Below, in pieces: positions 53,916 through 62,846 of a DNA stretch of 64,000 nucleotides. Under the pieces are notes generated by a model. That model saw only the letters and a list, made by a program, of their open reading frames with translations. It made no database searches and had not been told where the DNA came from. The stretch covers positions 62,001 through 126,000 of the forward strand of contig JASANG010002792.1 in NCBI GenBank assembly GCA_030248215.1. The letters are read 5' to 3'. Source of the DNA: Enoplolaimus lenunculus. Lineage: Eukaryota; Nematoda; Enoplea; Enoplida; Thoracostomopsidae. Position numbers and translations under genes: made by a program. Positions within the stretch are counted from its first letter, which is position 1. Each line of letters starts with the position of its first letter.

Positions 53916-56283
53916 TGAAATATCATCGTGCAGCGCAACAACTAAGAATTCTTAGTAAGGGGACTTTTATAGGAAAGATTTTTGTAACACGCGAGTTTTT
54001 CGACGTTGCAAAAACTTTTTTGGGTCAGCTGGGCGAAGATGTCCGTTCGGTATGAACCAGGCGATGCTGTCTTCTCTCGCCTGTCGTAGTTGATGTGTTA
54101 AAAAATTTTGCGACTCAAAATGTTTATGTTTAAACATCAAACTATGCCACAAATATAAAACGACGTTAATGTTTTACAGTATCAAAATATTTTGCTAAAT
54201 ATGCATTAAAACTGCAAATTACAGAACACAAAATGATTCAGCGGCAACGAGAATCCCTACCTGTTTACTGAACTGAGTCCAAATGGCCTCAACTAAAAAA
54301 TATTAAGTTTCGTTGTGGTAAAATGAATGTGTAACTTACCTTCATGACAATTGCCTTTCACTGCACACTCATCTTTCGTGGTATACAGAGTCTTTCCTGT
54401 CGGACAAGGAATTGTATCGTTACAAAACGCACAATTTTGGTCTGCGCTATCTGTTTGATTACAGTACCATTTGCCTGAAATTATTAAAATTAGAGTAAAC
54501 GTCGAAATTTGGTTAATATAATCTGTTTGACAACCGTCATCACAAAATATAAATTTGTTTTAAATATACAAACGAAACTAAATACAAAAACCAAACTATT
54601 AATTTTTATTTAAAGATTGAATGTAAAACTTTCTATTGGATGCAAGCCATGCATGCTTAATGTTATCAAAGACTCCCAAACCAAACGTTGCGCCTTTTGG
54701 CAGTGGCAAATAAAAAAAAATTTTCGTGGGGAGATTCAAAATTGGTCAAGTTCACACCGAAATTATTGTGGCCCGTTGATGAGAAGTCTATAAAATATGC
54801 TTGAGCTCAAGAAAACCTGCACTACCTCGCGCGTGTAATTTAACAATGAAATGCGCGTAAAAACTATTACACTATCCGCGTTATGGCAGTAAATATAAGC
54901 TACATTGAAACGTCTGATTCTTTATGCATAGCATTAATGAAAAGACCCGTAGCCAGAATAGGGGTGGACAAGAAGCGGTATTAATTTGGGCCTCTTAGAA
55001 AAGTTTCAGCCCCGCTGTAGTAATCCACGATCTAATCCCTTGCATGCGTGTTTTGAAATGGCTTCAAGCCACCTGGTGTGTTGATCTGGCTGACGGCAAT
55101 GGCAAGAGTTAATTTTGAATTAAATTTTTAAATTTAAACAATACCTGGTCCACATTCGGTATGATCGAGACATGCTTGTTCGGTTGTATAACCAATGGAA
55201 ATGCCAAATATTTGAGTACATTTTGCATCATCCGTGCAAAGCCATGTACCTAAACCATACGGCACATTTAAAGTTTTCTCCCCACACCCACACAGTGGAA
55301 CAGTTGCCCACCCACAAATGGCCCATGTTCGTATAATTGAAGGTCGTTAGTATAATCATAGTCCTAAGCCTAAACATCTGAGCCTGTATACTAAGCCTAC
55401 GCCAAATCAAAACTCTTCCAAGGTAGATAGGAACTGCAAAATCGCCAAACATGGCAACCAATACATATGCAATGAAACGTCGTAGTATAAGCATAGTCCT
55501 AAGCCTAAACATCTGAGCCTGTATACTAAGCCTACGCCAAACCACAACTGTTCCAAGGTAGAGAGGGACTGCAAAATTGCCACACATGGCAAGCAAGGCA
55601 TATGCAAAACACTTGAATTTTTAAAAAATGCAATAATTTTTCTTTCCAACCTTTGTCGATGTGACGAAACAAATCTTAAACGCAAAATGAGCTGGCCGTT
55701 TTTAATGGAACCCCGAGGGCTGTCCTGGAGCGAGAAGGCAGACGCAATTTTTGTGTTTCAATTGTCAAAGCAAAAATTCCACTTTTGCGTAGGTTGAGTG
55801 AGACGGAGTTCGGAACCTGACAGCCGGCTCCACAATCATGCATTTGATGTGTTCAAAAGGTGCACTTTTTGACTTTTACTTGCGGAATTAGGATTCATGA
55901 TTTGTGCAGTTTTAGTTATACGTAAACAAGGCATAACGGGGACCGGTGTTAGGATGTTTAACCCTCTATCGAATTGGTCACATGGAGCCCACAATAAAAT
56001 GATCCACAGCTTTATATCTGTGCGGTCCGCGGATAAGTTTTTAGTTTGCCAAGATGGGTCCCAAAAAGGTCGGGGCCCACAACTGGGGGGGGGGGTGCTT
56101 GCGAACGCTTCCGGCAGCACTGAGCGTAGCTGCCATGTTTAAGTTTTAGGTTCTGGATCGAAAAATTGTGAACATATGTTTTACTGAGCCTAAGTTCTAT
56201 CACAAACAATACTTACAGCTTGCTCCAGAAATCAAAGCATAAATACCACATAATAGAACTAAAGTATGTGTTGACGACTGCAT
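45112..56283 (-). CDS. Secreted cysteine-rich multi-module protein with TIL and ShK modules
   Basis: Complete seven-exon gene, 471 residues: 56283-56217, 55249-55145, 54474-54340, 53475-53227, 51802-51665, 47439-47221, 45614-45112. Order: signal peptide (1-21, STHTLVLLCGIYALISGA); cysteine module A1 (23-58); A2 (59-103); TIL-like module 1 (103-168) with an acidic linker; A3 (186-232); TIL-like module 2 (232-292); ShK module (305-350); a further Cys stretch (YCPEEFRASNALIC); and a Pro/acidic tail (PPSPPEEPPPPGEDENE). All six introns are phase 1 and the A-TIL pair is repeated, so it grew by module duplication. TIL modules often inhibit serine proteases and ShK modules often bind channels or accompany proteases; this suggests an extracellular inhibitor or matrix protein, but function is inference. 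No membrane anchor is seen. Confidence 0.88.
45970..46894. mobile_element. TTATTGAGCGAAGC element with internal tandem array
   Basis: Inverted ends TTATTGAGCGAAGCG and GAGCTTCGCTCAATAA. The left part has CGGAGTTTCGCGAAGCG and CCGTCCGTCCGTCC. The interior (about 46195-46870) is four units of roughly 160 bp, each with TTAGGACTTT, GGGTTTTTGGGTGCGAGGAA, TTTACAAACCTCCAAAACCG and GTTAGCTAATAACTAATTTG. In the last intron of the TIL/ShK gene. Confidence 0.78.
47221..47439 (-). CDS. TIL/ShK gene exon 6: TIL-like module 2
   Basis: Acceptor GTTTTAG, donor GTATAC, phase 1-1, 72 whole codons: CGPNMIWSTNYQCDKYRTCG, FGCACKAGFKMNSDRSECVP, IEQCP. The GCACKAGF and C-V-P-x-E-x-C endings are typical TIL. Confidence 0.88.
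47440..49119. other. Intron 5 of TIL/ShK gene, no gene seen
   Basis: AT-rich with an ATTT-rich tract near 48436-48490 and a direct repeat (GACTTAATAATCTTGGTAAG at about 48980 and 49016). Nothing else recognised. Confidence 0.5.
49120..50249. mobile_element. Long terminal-inverted-repeat DNA element
   Basis: Inverted arms of about 249 bases (49120-49368 and 50001-50249), almost identical by eye with a one-base difference in a T run. Outer end AACAAGTTGTTAAAGTGCCC; inner edge CACAGCTTTG. The ~630-base middle has no transposase frame. A diverged end of the same family lies near 63395 (AAAGTGCCCCTAGAAGG). Confidence 0.85.
50250..51664. other. Intron 5 of TIL/ShK gene, no gene seen
   Basis: More base-balanced than average but with no supported frame. 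The 98-residue - strand frame at 51184-50888 shows no family. Confidence 0.45.
51665..51802 (-). CDS. TIL/ShK gene exon 5: cysteine module A3
   Basis: Acceptor TGTTTCAG, donor GTTAGA, phase 1-1, 45 whole codons: IKFYCSPDAPSAKCQYCNAQ, CPDNVEIFENSDQC. Aligns with exon 3 (K-[WF]-Y-C...C-x-x-C-N...C-P...C...C). Confidence 0.86.
51847..52070 (-). other. Exon-like block inside intron 4 of the TIL/ShK gene
   Basis: Between an ATATAG acceptor (about 52070) and a possible donor near 51847 the - strand is open in two overlapping frames, one beginning PQCVMPIPENRKSVHNLC, the other holding DKYYIARTAAWLPPSSFRD. Neither gives the phase 1-1 exon this gene needs, and the flanking exons join without it. Unrecognised; may be a relic or a chance frame. 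Confidence 0.3.
53227..53475 (-). CDS. TIL/ShK gene exon 4: TIL-like module 1
   Basis: Phase 1-1, 82 whole codons: CTRGRVWAQYAKCRSQTC, CGSHLMYDTEPDGCVCATED and GRCVMVDEC fit the TIL pattern ending G-R-C-V...E-C, then an acidic linker. If the GTAAAT donor were skipped, translation would stop at 53198 and give a shorter secreted form. Confidence 0.87.
53833..53915. repeat. (AAT)n microsatellite
   Basis: About 27 AAT units, in intron 3 of the TIL/ShK gene. Confidence 0.96.
54340..54474 (-). CDS. TIL/ShK gene exon 3: cysteine module A2
   Basis: Phase 1-1, 44 whole codons: KWYCNQTDSADQNCAFCNDT, CPTGKTLYTTKDECAVKGNC. Homologous to exon 5. Confidence 0.88.
55145..55249 (-). CDS. TIL/ShK gene exon 2: cysteine module A1
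   Basis: Phase 1-1, 34 whole codons: TWLCTDDAKC, IGYTTEQACLDHTECGP. The W-x-C...Y-T-T-x-x-x-C...C layout repeats in exons 3 and 5. No family recognised. Confidence 0.83.
55349..55610. repeat. Direct tandem duplication, 133 bp unit
   Basis: Two units starting at 55349 and 55482, each with GCATAGTCCTAAGCCTAAAC, CTGAGCCTGTATACTAAGCC and TTCCAAGGTAGA. Derived from a hexamer element, in intron 1 of the TIL/ShK gene. Confidence 0.85.
56217..56283 (-). CDS. TIL/ShK gene exon 1: signal peptide
   Basis: ATG, then QSSTHTLVLLCGIYALISGA and Ser, donor GTAAGT at phase 1. The hydrophobic core is clear. Confidence 0.87.
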
Positions 56284-57131
56284 TGCTAACAGTAAACTGT
56301 GAACGTATAACGTTTTGTAAAATGTTATATGTTAACCCCTGAAAAGTCAATATATTGCAGAACAGGAGTAAATGTCAGAAACTAACTAGCGAAACAGAAC
56401 TCAAGAGTACCAGATCATTTTAGTAGTAAGTGTGATGCAGGCTTTTGGGCTCTTGTACAAATCCGAAGCCTAAGCCTAAGCATAATGACGGGCGACGAAT
56501 TGCCGAGTTGACGAAATTTCGAATTACATGTTGTCAATCGACGAGTTGTCGGGCGATAAATTGTTGTGATACCCTTGTACATTTCCACTCGTTTACGGTC
56601 AAGACTTAGGCTTAGATTAAGACTCAAGCTTACGCTTTGCTTCGGCTTAGGTAACTTTTGTCTTATTTCAAATGTAAGCCTGAGGTTTACGTCACTAGGG
56701 AAAAGTTAACTGAAGCCGGTGATGCAAAAACAAGCAAATTGCAACTCGGACAATTTTAATCTTTTATAAATCACTGTTATCAGTACTTTTCTCGGCTGGG
56801 TGGTTGGGGCAAACATTTTATCAGGAGGACGGCAGCCCACTCATTCCTGTAGTTGTGGCTGTTAAATACACGAGCAGTGTCATTTCGCATGTAAAACGGT
56901 ACAATCAAGCACACTGACCTGTACAAAACTTTACACATCAAAATATAAAACGCATCAGATTGTAGTTTAGACACAAAAAACGACAACTTTTCGCCTACGA
57001 TAAATAAATATACGAAAATAGATGAACTAGCAGTAGTTTCACGTTATTTTTCTCTTGTCTAAAATGCGCTCTCTCTCTCTCTGTTTCAGAGACTGGAGAC
57101 AGTGTTTAAATTTAATTTCACCATCGAAATA
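56284..57131. other. Upstream of the TIL/ShK gene, no gene seen
   Basis: Contains a hexamer-element remnant (about 56575-56660) and a short CT run at 57067. No coding frame supported. Confidence 0.5.
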
Positions 57132-57312
57132 TCACTGGCGGATCCAAGGACGGCAAGTACGTCCATACCGCAGTTCACAGGGATCAAAATTAAAACTTTG
57201 TGTTAAAATTTAGTACTAAAATGGCGTTTGGCTTCTCGCTTGCAAGCGTTTTGTACTATTAATATATATCGCGTGTGCCCCGTCGTCAGAAATATCCGCA
57301 TCCGCCGCTGTG
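57132..57312. mobile_element. hAT-like short element
   Basis: CACTGGCGGATCCAAGG at the left and ATCCGCATCCGCCGCTGTG at the right, inverted. Interior has GGCGTTTGGCTTCTCGCTTG. Confidence 0.6.
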
Positions 57313-58199
57313 CAATACGTATGCTGCAATATGAAAGTCAACAACAAAAATCTTATTTGAACAAGTGAAAAAACAGACGAAAAATGTTAAAAAATAAAAC
57401 AGAAAAAACTGTAGTTGAATGACTCGGATCTCACCAGCAGATGGAAAGGCTATGCGTATTTGTGCACCCACCCGTTGGACATCGCTAGCAAACTACTCCG
57501 TGGACACATTAGTAATATCAACCTTGTCGAACGCAACACAAGGGAGAAAAAAATGACAAAATCAGGAGAACAGAAGGTCCGATAGGTGCCGTGTGTCATA
57601 AGTTGGGTAGGTTACAGTACGACGGTTTTAGTTCTTAGTGATAGCAGCTGAAAATGAGGGGCGTTTTATGTTACAATCACATGACCTATGACCGAGCGCT
57701 TTTCAGTCCCGCGCGCTACCGCTAAGCCACGCAGCCTATCAATCGACTTCTTTAGTTTTTCCTGTTTTAAGCGTTTAGAAGAACCTCAACATTATACACA
57801 TATATCTTGGTTCTTCCATGGTTTTACCGCTTTTTCATATCAAGGCACCACATATGCATGAACCTCAGCATTATGTTTTTGCTTGCCTCCATGCATCCGC
57901 ATGTCACACCGTGAGAAAATGTTGTAATTTCAGAATTAAAAATTCACAGAACATGGATTGCGTCGAATTAAAGTTTAACATAATTTTGGTCACCAGATCA
58001 AAAGATAATAGCTATTAATTTTGTTTCATTGATAATTTTTTGCAAATGCCTTACAAAAACGCAGTTCTGAGTTCGAAAAATTGTGTATACAATTAGGCTT
58101 TGTTCTGTTGAGTCTAGTAGCTATCAGAATACTTAATATTTTAACAAAAAACGGGCGACACTTTTTTTTACGAATGTTAAATGACTTAGCGTTGCGTTG
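57313..58199. other. Intergenic, possible SINE head
   Basis: On the - strand at about 57742-57690, GTGGCTTAGCGGTAGCGCG resembles a tRNA A box, hinting at a tRNA-derived SINE. The rest is AT-rich and unassigned. Confidence 0.35.
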
Positions 58200-58548
58200 T
58201 ATTTTTGTGTGCCGCTCGACGCCGCGCAAACTAACCGCCGCAGTTTGCTGCCGTTGAACGCTGCACGACGCCGCGCGGCACAAATAAAAGTAAATTTCAT
58301 GTGTGACGCGCGGCGGCAAATTGCACCGCGTGGAATTTCGTGTTTTGTAAAAATCACTTTTAACACGTCACGCGGTGCCGAGCGGCGACTTTTAGCACAA
58401 CTCTAAGGGCGGCGTATCACCTGTCGTGCGTGCCGCAAATTTTACCAAATCAATTGCGGTGCCGCCAAATGCCGTACGGCAATTCGCGTCGATGTAACGC
58501 CACACAGTGTCGAACGACGCTGGACGGCACTGTAGAATGTCGAAAAAC
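58200..58548. repeat. CpG-rich inverted-repeat block
   Basis: Strikingly GC- and CpG-rich for this window, with GCCGCGCGGCAC, GACGCGCGGCGGC, CGCGGTGCCGAGCGGC and GCCGTACGGC. Arms around 58205-58300 and 58300-58400 are partly complementary, as in a fold-back element. No frame supported. Confidence 0.55.
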
Positions 58549-58550
58549 GT

Positions 58551-58793
58551 GGCCAATGTATAGAACAGTTACGGAACAGTATTATAAGCATATTCCTAAG
58601 CATAAGCCTAAAACCTAAGCTAAGAATGAGCATATTCCTAAGCCGAAGCCTAAGCCTAAGCCTAAGCTTAAGCCTAAGCCTATGCCTAAGCCGCAGCCTA
58701 AGCCTAAGCCAAGCAAAAAAGATTAGTCCAAAGCTTAAGCTTATTCTTTTCTAACCCCACAAAAAACGTTCCTCCCCTGAACTTAACATGGGC
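58551..58793 (+). mobile_element. CCTAAG-hexamer element (longest hexamer core)
   Basis: GGCCAATGTATAGAACAGTT to CTTAACATGGGC, with about 12 CCTAAG units between AATGAGCATATT and GCAAAAAAGATTAG. Confidence 0.85.
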
Positions 58794-58991
58794 GAAAAAT
58801 GTTAACATTTTCGTACAGTATTGCATCATTCCAAAATTCTATCGGTAAAACACTTTACAAAAGGCAAATAAACCATAAATTGAGAGGTAAACAATAAATA
58901 CATTTCTACAACACCATCATTGCATGAGACTTTGCAAAATTGCATGCGCAATACAGTTGATACGCTTTATAAGTAAATAGTGCACATGACC

Positions 58992-59161
58992 CAGTGGCGG
59001 ATCCAGAATTTCAAAATGGGGGCCAAAATTTCAAAGGTAATAAACTAATTTTTTCACCCACACACAAACCACGAACTATTGCAATAAAATTGCTATATAA
59101 TTTTTGTCGAGATGCTGTTGGGGGGCCACGGCCGGGGTGGCCCCCCATGGATCCACCATTG
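58992..59161. mobile_element. hAT-like short element, CAGTGGCGGATCCAG ends
   Basis: CAGTGGCGGATCCAG at the left and ATGGATCCACCATTG at the right. The short length and these ends are typical of hAT MITEs. G-rich near the right end (TTGGGGGGCCACGGCC). Confidence 0.72.
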
Positions 59162-59804
59162 ACATGACCGTTTAAACGATGGATGTATGGCAAATTGTGT
59201 GATTTGCTTTACTATTGTATCCGGTCACACGAAATGAGACGTGTACTTGCAAAAAACCGATGTTTGTGTGTTTATAAACCCAAAAACTCAGTCAAACTTT
59301 CTATCAATATATTGGCATCTACGTAGAAAAAGTCATCATGCCGGAAGACGCCGAACGTAAACACGGTAAATTGTAGGGTATTAATAGCTGCCGAACAAAA
59401 ACATTTGCAGAGAAATATTTTAATAGGCACAGGTGATGCTTTAAACGCAGAAATCGATACGTCATGTTTAAGTATCACATTTCATAAACAAAAATTGAAA
59501 TTTGCAAAACTAAAATTTAGTAACTGTTGCTGTGCAATAAATGCAAAAATTGCTATTAAAAACGTTGAACCTTACAGGAGAACGGACAAAAACCACAGCA
59601 TTGATAAAAAGAAATATATGTCAGAGTAGGTTTTTCTGGCCAATCTGTATCTCTCACTGCGCCGCCTACCAACAATTTCTATTTGTCGGAGTGAATTTGC
59701 TCTATACAATTCTTTGCATGCAGAGGCGTCGGCAATAAAATTATGTTTGGGGCGGCACTGAATAACTTTGGGGCACCCTACAATTGCAACTCAAGATTTG
59801 GCGT
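59162..59804. other. Intergenic, no gene seen
   Basis: AT-rich; no repeat end or frame supported. Confidence 0.45.
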
Positions 59805-60135
59805 TATACTTGTCGAGCTGAGTCGTTCCTCACCGTCCGTCATCGTCCGGCTGCGTGCGGTGTCATACATGCACTGCAAAAAACGGCGAGTCAAACGGAC
59901 TCTCTCCGAAATAGGCTTTTCTTAGCTAGACGAGTCAAAATTTGACACCGCCTGAGTCAAATTCTACTCAATTTGACTCTGGTGGAGTCGAATTTTGACT
60001 CAGTTTGTGTAGTCAGGAAATGCCTATTACAATGAGAGCCAATTTGACTCATTTTTTGCAGTGTACGCGAGCAATATGCGCACGATACCGCACAGTAGGG
60101 GGACGTACAATGACGGACGACGACATACGGAATCG
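59805..60135. mobile_element. CGTCCG-rich element interrupted by a fold-back MITE
   Basis: CACCGTCCGTCATCGTCCGG on the left and GATACCGCACAGTAG, ATGACGGACGACGACATACG on the right, matching 61088-61301. The fold-back MITE at 59872-60063 lies between. Confidence 0.65.
59872..60063. mobile_element. Fold-back MITE, GAGTCAA type, copy 5, nested
   Basis: CACTGCAAAAAACGGCGAGT to CTCATTTTTTGCAGTG, inside the CGTCCG-rich element, hence younger than it. Confidence 0.85.
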
Positions 60136-61087
60136 AATGACATTAAACTATTAAAAAGTACAGCGCAGCTCTATGCCTAAACAACATCGATACAAGCATG
60201 CTAACACAGTAAACGTCATTCGTGTCAAAAGCAAAGATGTAAGTGAGTAAAGATTTTTTTACCCTCGCTGCGATTTACCTGTTGGAATTTTATTTTACTC
60301 GCTGGTATATCCGCGCAAATTTCCTTTACCCACTACCAAATTTTTCGCTTAACCCTTTCTCACATGACTATTTTCCATTTCCCCTGAGACCTTTCTTTTA
60401 CGCTGGGATTCGAACTCCAGTTACTGGACTGGAAGGCGTATACCATCACCACTCAGCTATAGGAGCTTGACGCTCGAGCCCGAGGGGACTCTCATGTCTT
60501 GTGGTGATTTAGTACTATGTATACGTATTGCAATTCTTAAACACGGTGCGATATAGGATTATTTAACGTGTATGCACTGCGCTGAGTTGCCTACAGGCAA
60601 CTCAATGTGAGAAGGGGTTAAACATAGAGTATAACACCGAATAATTTGCACATTACACCTATCACCGGTAAAACTAGATTGTTTGCCGATGGGTGATCGG
60701 TGAATCAAAACATTCTTGTATGCACTACTCGGCCGGCGATTATACACGGGTACCCGCGTATAGCGTGCAGCTCTGGTCAAAAGTAAAACGCTTCCAATAA
60801 AAACTGAACTATCCTGCTCGCTAGTTCAAGCTCTTCTTTGAACGTTGATTGGGAAATATCAACACATATATGCTACTAGCGAACTTAGAATATAACGTTG
60901 GGACCATGTTAATTTGACCGTAATCTTTAAACCCATTTTTCTTTTAGGCATAATTGGCTGAAGCTTAAACTTCCTATAATAGTTTTACCCTATACACATT
61001 TACTCAAAAGGTTAGGTACGCTGGCAGTTCCAGGAATTTCAGTTGAAGAAGATACTTTTTGTGTTTAGAGATTTCTCAGTTTTAGGA
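60136..61087. other. Intergenic with one SINE-like repeat
   Basis: Apart from the SINE-like repeat at 60405-60545, no supported gene or element. Confidence 0.45.
60405..60545 (-). mobile_element. tRNA-derived SINE-like repeat, copy 2
   Basis: On the - strand TATAGCTGAGTGGTGATGG resembles a tRNA A box and GGAGTTCGAATCCCAG a B box, but acceptor stems do not pair, so not a functional tRNA. The adjoining body (GAGCTTGACGCTCGA, ATGTCTTGTGG) is shared with 36540-36650. Confidence 0.5.
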
Positions 61088-61301
61088 TGACGCTATACTT
61101 GTGCGGCAACGTCCGGCGCCGTCCGTTATCATGCGTCACCGTTCGTCGTCATACCGCATCGTACGCGAGTAATTCACGTACTATACCGCACGGTAACTGA
61201 CGACGTCGGACGTTGCCGGACTACGGCGGACGATGGCCGATGGCACCGGACGGCGACGTACGGCACCGAACGTCACCAAAAGTATAGCACCGCCCTAAAG
61301 A
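61088..61301. mobile_element. CGTCCG-rich element, complete copy
   Basis: Inverted ends GACGCTATACTTGTG and CACCAAAAGTATAGCACCGCC. The interior is CpG-rich with many CGTCCG/CGGACG words and GAGTAATTCACGTA. Confidence 0.72.
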
Positions 61302-62702
61302 GCGTTTTTAGTAAATTTTTCCCAATTTTAACTTGGATTAATTGCACCGTAGGCGCTAATTGTTTTTATTCATGTTGTGTTTTGACTATATTTTTGACGT
61401 ATGTTTTTGAAAAGACATCGTGAGTTTCACATAAACCATTCACATTGTAGAATTTTCAAGTGGGTCGACAGCCCCCCTCTGGATCCGCCACTGAATGCTT
61501 TTAGGCAAATCCGGAGTCATTGCGTAAGGTCCACGTCTGGCTAGGGCTACAACCTACGCGTATATATATACTTTAGCATATGCTTTGGCGTAGGCTTAAA
61601 AGGTAGCGGCCGTCCTCGGGCCTGAATGGTCGTGCGTATATTTGTCATATTTTATTCATAGATAACAGAAAATATATTCCTTGTATGATAAATGCTATAT
61701 AAAATACATCAAAAATAGCAGCAGCAGCAACAACAACAACAAACTTAAATATATCCGTTTTTAAAGTTTAGTTAAATTAACAAAATTTCAGACTTTTGTG
61801 TTGGTATGCTTTTTTTATGCTTATCTCGCAAAAACAATCAACCGTGATATGTCCCTGCTATCGTTTCTTGTGTTTCAGTATTGGCAATTGTATTGCTGCA
61901 ATTTATTGCAAATATTGCAGATGCGCTAATTTCGTAAATCCGCTGTGCACATTTTAAATGGGTCGTATTTATCGTTTAGCTTTAGCCAGCTCCGCAACTT
62001 GGAATAGTTGGTTTAGGCACTGTTGGATTGGCACTAAAATCGACCCTTACATAGTTTGATACAATAAATCTCACGTGCCAGGGTTCCATCGGAATTCAAA
62101 AATACGGAAACGGAAACCGAAAAAAGTGCAATTTGCAAAATAACTGTTACAAAATAAATTTTCGGCCCAATTTCACTTTAAATATAGTCGACATACGATT
62201 ATTTAACAATTGCCATCAAACATGTAAAGTATGCAACGTTAAGAGGCTGCTTTTGTTGAAACCGCTATCGCAAAGACAGTTTGGGAAATTTTATATTTCG
62301 CAATCGTTTTGCAGATTTTTCTATTTTGCCGAGGGGCCAAAATTCTAACCAGCCCGCTATGCTTTTGCCCTTTTCAACGCTGTAAAGAACTTTTGGACTT
62401 AGTGGCGAAGCCTTGCAGCTTCATCCCTCTGCTAACCATTTGTCGCGGCTCTAGAATTAGTAGCAATAACGTCGTAACTGTGAATGAGCATAGAAAGTGG
62501 CTTTGCTTGTGCCGTCTGATATTCAACGGCTTAGCATCGCATTCAATCTTCGTGGAAAATACTTTCACTCAAGCTAAACAAAGGTTGTAGATTGTAATTT
62601 AAGTCATATTGACTTTAGTGGTCTCCCGACAATTGACAATTCATCGCCTGACAACTCGTCTATCGACAACACGTACGACGAATGGTTAATACGATTTTAA
62701 TT
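61302..62702. other. Intergenic, no gene seen
   Basis: CTCTGGATCCGCCACTG at about 61478 is a lone hAT-like end; a short CAG/CAA run lies at 61719-61740. No coding frame supported. Confidence 0.5.
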
Positions 62703-62846
62703 GGCCCATGTATACAGCAGGGTCGGAACCGCAGTATAAGCATATTTTTATGCCTAAGCCTAAGCCTAAGCCTAAGCCTAAGCAAAAAAGTTAGTCTAAA
62801 GCTTAAACAGACTCTATTACAGCACCGCCGGAAAACAATCCAACCC
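62703..62846 (+). mobile_element. CCTAAG-hexamer element
   Basis: GGCCCATGTATACAGCAGGG, AAGCATATTTTTATGCC, four to five clean CCTAAG units, GCAAAAAAGTTAGTCTAAAG and CTCTATTACAGCACC. Confidence 0.8.

Noticed and set aside
60405-60480. tRNA gene on the - strand
   Set aside because: A and B boxes are present but acceptor and T stems do not pair; its body recurs at 36540, so a SINE is more likely.
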